Source: Halorhodospira sp.
Lineage (GTDB): Bacteria; Pseudomonadota; Gammaproteobacteria; Nitrococcales; Halorhodospiraceae
DNA length: 9,354 nt
Direction of reading: 5' to 3'
Assembly: GCA_007121755.1 (NCBI GenBank)
Contig: SKJZ01000196.1
Span: 1 to 9,354, forward strand
Shown: piece after piece, positions 6,691 through 9,354 of the stretch
Layout of the letters: each line of letters starts with the position of its first letter
Numbering within the stretch: the stretch's first letter is position 1
Notes under the pieces: model-generated
Told to the model about the DNA's origin: nothing
Seen by the model: the letters and a program-made list of their open reading frames with translations, nothing else
Databases searched by the model: none
Program-made: the position numbers and the translations under genes

Positions 6691-6839
6691 GTGCTCTCCA
6701 CCGGCCGTGCTCCAAAACACCGGGGCCTTTCCATTAGACTGTGTCACTGGACCGCCGCCGGGCGCCCCAGCAACTGGAAGGACTCGGCGCCGGTGTGAGT
6801 GGGCATACTAACCCGTGTGGCATTAAAGGCTAACCGTCT
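6691..6839. promoter_or_regulatory. Divergent lptF/pepA promoter region
   Basis: These 149 bp must carry promoters for both directions. For lptF, TCTAAT (6738-6733, minus) matches the -10 consensus at five of six but lacks a good -35. TAGTAT (4/6) with TTAGCC 17 bp upstream lies further out, across the pepA side. For pepA, CATACT (6804-6809) is a possible -10. AAAGG (6825-6829) is the pepA ribosome site, 10 nt before its ATG, and GGAG (6699-6696) is that of lptF. The exact promoters are not resolved. Confidence 0.4.
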
Positions 6840-8345
6840 ATGGGTGTGGAGTATTCGATCAAGAGCGGCGACCCGGTTCGCCAGCGCGCCGCCTGCATCG
6901 TTGTCGGCGTCTTCGAGCGCCGCCGTCTCAGCACCGCCGCGGCCGCCCTCGATAAGGCGGGCAACGGCTTCATCTCCAAGCTGCTCCGGCGCGGCGACCT
7001 GGAGGGAAAGGTTGGTCAGACCTTGATGTTGCCGGACGCGCCGAGCGTGCGGGCGGAGCGCGTCTTGCTGGTCGGCTGCGGGCGGGAACGCGACCTCGAT
7101 GAACGCGCCTTCCGCAAGATCGTCACCAAGGCCGCCGCGGCGTTGGACCAGGCCGGCGCAGGAGAGGCGGCCGCCTACCTCCCGGAGCTTCCGGTCCGCG
7201 GCCGTGATCTCCCTTGGCGGGTCTACGCCGCCACCGAGACCACCGACAACGCCCTCTACCGCTTTACGCAGTTCAAGAGCAACCCCGACACCCCGCGCCG
7301 GCCCCTGCGTCAGATGACCTGGATGGTTTCCCGGCGGCGCGATCTGCACGGCTGCGAACCGGCTCTGGAGCTGGGCCGCGCCACCGGCGCCGGGGCCGCC
7401 CTGGCCCGCGACCTGGCCAATACACCGCCCAATGTCTGCACCCCCGACCACCTGGCGGAGGAGGCGGAACGGCTGGCGGAGCGCCACCCTGCCATCACCG
7501 CCCGCAGCCTCGATCGCCGGGAGATGGAAGAGTTGGGCATGCACGCCCTGCTGGCGGTAAGCCGCGGCACCGAGCAACCCCCGCGCCTGATCGTCATGGA
7601 GTACCGCGGCGCCGACAGCAAGGAACCGCCGGCGGCCCTGGTCGGCAAGGGCGTCACCTTCGACAGCGGCGGCATCTCGTTGAAACCGGCGGCGAGCATG
7701 GACGAGATGAAGTACGACATGTGCGGCGCCGCATCGGTATTCGGCGCCCTGCTCGCCTGCTCCGAGGCCCGGCTCCCCGTGAACGTGATCGGCGTGGTGC
7801 CGGCGGTGGAGAACATGCCCGGCGGGCGTGCGACCCGGCCCGGTGATATCGTCACCACCATGGCCGGCAAGAAGGTGGAGATCCTCAACACCGACGCCGA
7901 GGGCCGCATGATACTCGCCGACGCCCTGACCTATACGGAACGTTTCAACCCGGCGGTAGTGATCGACATCGCCACCCTGACCGGGGCCTGCATCGTCGCC
8001 CTCGGCCACCACCGCCACGGCTTGATGGGCAACCAACCGTCGCTGGTCCGGGATCTGCTGCAAGCCGGGCGTCAAGCGTGCGACCCGGCGTGGGAATTGC
8101 CGCTCGGCGACGAGTACGATGAACAACTCAAATCGCCTTTCGCCGACTTCGCCAACATCGGCGGCGGTTCCGCCGGCACGATCACCGCGGGCTGCTTTTT
8201 GCAGCGCTTTGCTGGCAAGATGCGCTGGGCCCATCTCGACATCGCCGGCACGGCCTGGAAGAGTGGCGAACAGAAGGGCGCGACCGGGCGGCCGGTGCCG
8301 CTGTTGACTCGTTTTCTGGCCAACCGGGCAAAATGGGACAAGTAA
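6840..8345 (+). CDS. pepA: Leucyl aminopeptidase (M17 family)
   Basis: This cytosolic di-metal exopeptidase releases N-terminal residues, leucine preferentially, from peptides. The 501-residue length and opening (MGVEYSIKSGDPVRQRAACIV) align closely with E. coli PepA (503), which supports the ATG at 6840. Metal ligands are all present and fall at the same numbers as in E. coli: Lys270, Asp275, Asp293, Asp352 and Glu354. The catalytic Lys282 (SLKP) and Arg356 (NTDAEGR, 350-356) are also there. The hexameric E. coli protein additionally binds DNA in Xer recombination and carAB control; the N-terminal domain is conserved here, but DNA binding cannot be judged from sequence alone. It is the first gene of an apparent pepA-holC-orf-valS operon, and its end overlaps holC by 13 nt. 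Confidence 0.97.
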   Translation: MGVEYSIKSGDPVRQRAACIVVGVFERRRLSTAAAALDKAGNGFISKLLRRGDLEGKVGQTLMLPDAPSVRAERVLLVGCGRERDLDERAFRKIVTKAAAALDQAGAGEAAAYLPELPVRGRDLPWRVYAATETTDNALYRFTQFKSNPDTPRRPLRQMTWMVSRRRDLHGCEPALELGRATGAGAALARDLANTPPNVCTPDHLAEEAERLAERHPAITARSLDRREMEELGMHALLAVSRGTEQPPRLIVMEYRGADSKEPPAALVGKGVTFDSGGISLKPAASMDEMKYDMCGAASVFGALLACSEARLPVNVIGVVPAVENMPGGRATRPGDIVTTMAGKKVEILNTDAEGRMILADALTYTERFNPAVVIDIATLTGACIVALGHHRHGLMGNQPSLVRDLLQAGRQACDPAWELPLGDEYDEQLKSPFADFANIGGGSAGTITAGCFLQRFAGKMRWAHLDIAGTAWKSGEQKGATGRPVPLLTRFLANRAKWDK

Positions 8346-8773
8346 CCCGTATCGATTTCTATATCCTGGAGATCGCCGGGGCCGAGGCGCGGGAGCGTTT
8401 CGCCTGCCGCCTGGCGGAGAAGGCCTACGATGCCGGGCACCGAGCCTTCATCCTCACCGAGGACGAGGCCCAGACGGAGCGGCTCGACACGCTGCTGTGG
8501 ACATTCCGCCAGGGCAGCTTCGTGCCCCACGCCACCTCCGCCGAGCGGGACGGCGAACCGGTGGCGATCGGCTCGGAGTCTCCGGCGCCGGATGACGAAG
8601 TGCTGATCAATATCCGCGACACGGAGCCCAAGGAGTGGCGGCGGTGGCCCCGGGTGGCCGAGATCGTGGATCAGCGTGAACCGGTACTCCAAGCGAGCCG
8701 CCGGCGCTTTCGCGGCTACCGCGACGCCGGCGTTACTCCCCATACCCACCGCATAGAGGCGCGACAACGGTGA
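8333..8773 (+). CDS. holC: DNA polymerase III subunit chi
   Basis: Chi is the clamp-loader accessory subunit that links the replicase to single-strand binding protein through the SSB C-terminal tail, with psi (HolD) as partner. The 146 residues keep the family landmarks: an early beta strand (RIDFYILE), a basic helix, AFILTEDEAQTERLDTLLW (38-56), SFVPH (62-66), GEPVAIG, the VLIN strand, and YRDAG near the C-terminus. The ATG at 8333 lies inside the end of pepA with only a weak ribosome site, so translation is probably coupled to pepA. The pepA-holC-valS order is the standard gammaproteobacterial arrangement. The last ten residues or so are an unconserved basic tail. Confidence 0.93.
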   Translation: MGQVTRIDFYILEIAGAEARERFACRLAEKAYDAGHRAFILTEDEAQTERLDTLLWTFRQGSFVPHATSAERDGEPVAIGSESPAPDDEVLINIRDTEPKEWRRWPRVAEIVDQREPVLQASRRRFRGYRDAGVTPHTHRIEARQR

Positions 8774-9090
8774 GCGACGATAAGCATCAAGGCCGAGGCC
8801 CCGGAGACGATTTCGACGATCGCCACGTCCCCATGCTCTTCGATGTGGTCACCCCTGGGGAGCATGTCCAACAGAACGGCGGGCGGCTGGAGCCGGATCG
8901 TGAGGCCGAGGCCGCTCAAAACGCCCGCGCGATCGCCCGCGAGATGGCGAAGCAGTTCAAGGCCGAGCTCGACCGGCGGCTCCCGACCGCCATGCGCGAG
9001 GCCAATGCCCGTATCCGCCGGGCCGTGGACGAGGCGCTGCTGGAGGCGGTAACCGCCCGGCGCCGTACAAAGAGAGAAGAAGAGGCATAA
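8770..9090 (+). CDS. Conserved-position small protein between holC and valS
   Basis: I do not recognise a named family. The GTG start overlaps the holC TGA in a GTGA junction, and the TAA ends 8 nt before valS, so it is embedded in the operon and very likely translated. The 106 residues fall into three parts: an acidic, polar N-terminus (DDFDDRH), a short hydrophobic motif VPMLFDVVTPGEHV (20-33), and a long charged, alanine-rich helix with arginine clusters (about 43-100) ending in RRRTKREEEA. There is no signal peptide or membrane segment, so it should be cytosolic. A short hypothetical gene occupies the same slot in Pseudomonas and relatives. Its place among replication and translation genes does not by itself reveal a role. 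Confidence 0.75.
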   Translation: MSDDKHQGRGPGDDFDDRHVPMLFDVVTPGEHVQQNGGRLEPDREAEAAQNARAIAREMAKQFKAELDRRLPTAMREANARIRRAVDEALLEAVTARRRTKREEEA

Positions 9091-9098
9091 CCCGCCCC

Positions 9099-9354
9099 AT
9101 GGAGAAGACTTACGACCCGACCCGCCTGGAAGGAGACCTCTACCGCTTCTGGGAAGAGAGCGGCCACTTCGCCCCCGGCGGCCGCGGCGAGCCGTACTGC
9201 ATCATGATTCCGCCGCCCAACGTCACCGGCACGCTGCACATGGGCCACGCCTTCCAGGACACGGTGATGGACGCGCTCACCCGCTACCACCGCATGGACG
9301 GCTTCAACACCCTGTGGCAGCCCGGCACCGACCACGCCGGCATCGCCACCCAGA
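9099..9354 (+). CDS. valS: Valyl-tRNA synthetase, N-terminal fragment
   Basis: This is the first 85 residues of the class I enzyme that charges tRNA-Val; the gene runs off the right edge. The opening (MEKTYDPTRLEGDLYRFWEE) is typical. PPPNVTGTLHMGHAFQ (38-53) contains the class I ATP-binding signature as HMGH (47-50), the form usual in ValRS, and LWQPGTDHAGIATQ (72-85) is a hallmark of the Val/Ile/Leu group. The ATG at 9099 follows the upstream gene by 8 nt. AGAGG at 9081-9085 is a distant ribosome site (13 nt), so coupling to the upstream gene is likely. Confidence 0.97.
   Translation, partial: MEKTYDPTRLEGDLYRFWEESGHFAPGGRGEPYCIMIPPPNVTGTLHMGHAFQDTVMDALTRYHRMDGFNTLWQPGTDHAGIATQ

Noticed and set aside
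6744..8234. Open frame of 496 codons antisense to pepA
   Set aside because: The translation is low-complexity (Gly/Ala/Arg/Val/His-rich), with no recognisable domain or ribosome site. PepA on the other strand has every catalytic residue.
8072..8767. Minus-strand open frame of 231 codons over pepA and holC
   Set aside because: It is a shadow frame of holC and the pepA end with no domain-like sequence.
1..9354. Mobile elements, CRISPR repeats, tRNA or rRNA genes
   Set aside because: I found no terminal inverted repeats, transposase, integrase, regularly spaced repeats or tRNA-like cloverleaf. Gene order is that of a conserved chromosome, with no clear compositional break apart from the AT-richer intergenic regions.

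Overview
This is a chromosomal housekeeping and energy-metabolism segment from a GC-rich gammaproteobacterium. I think a sulfur-oxidising chemolitho- or photoautotroph of the Ectothiorhodospiraceae/Chromatiales type is most likely. That placement is inferred from gene content: a QmoA/HdrA-like flavoprotein start, a pyrophosphate-dependent phosphofructokinase, a membrane pyrophosphatase, and the classic gammaproteobacterial lptGF / pepA-holC-x-valS neighbourhood. No 16S rRNA or other phylogenetic marker is visible. I see no insertion sequence, prophage, CRISPR array, tRNA or rRNA.

Layout. (1) 1-115, minus: first 38 residues of a QmoA/HdrA-type FAD protein running off the left edge. (2) 116-451: a 336-bp divergent intergenic region with a perfect TATAAT and a perfect 8-bp dyad close to the next start. 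(3) 452-1714, plus: PPi-dependent 6-phosphofructokinase (pfp). (4) 1803-3827, minus: K+-independent H+-translocating pyrophosphatase (hppA), convergent with pfp and ending at a strong intrinsic terminator that works only in the hppA direction. (5) 3828-4066: AT-richer divergent region with a possible structured hppA leader. (6) 4067 (or 4085)-4519, plus: small RDD membrane protein. (7) 4568-6690, minus: lptF-lptG, the LPS-export permeases, overlapping by 4 nt. (8) 6840 to the right edge, plus: a tight operon of pepA, holC, an unnamed 106-residue gene, and the start of valS.

How the genes fit together. Pfp and HppA form a pyrophosphate module. Pfp interconverts fructose-6-phosphate + PPi with fructose-1,6-bisphosphate + Pi. 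Run backwards in the Calvin cycle it makes PPi, which HppA can turn into a proton gradient. This pairing has been described in Methylococcus and in thioautotrophic symbionts. Its position beside a likely qmoA (electron transfer from APS reductase) suggests a sulfur oxidiser in which PPi also matters to ATP sulfurylase. The right two thirds is conserved housekeeping: LPS transport, leucyl aminopeptidase, the chi subunit of the DNA polymerase III clamp loader, and valyl-tRNA synthetase.

I did not find a wholly new system. The points most worth a second look are the convergent pfp/hppA pair with its diagnostic residues, the dyad ahead of pfp, the hppA leader, and the small gene between holC and valS.
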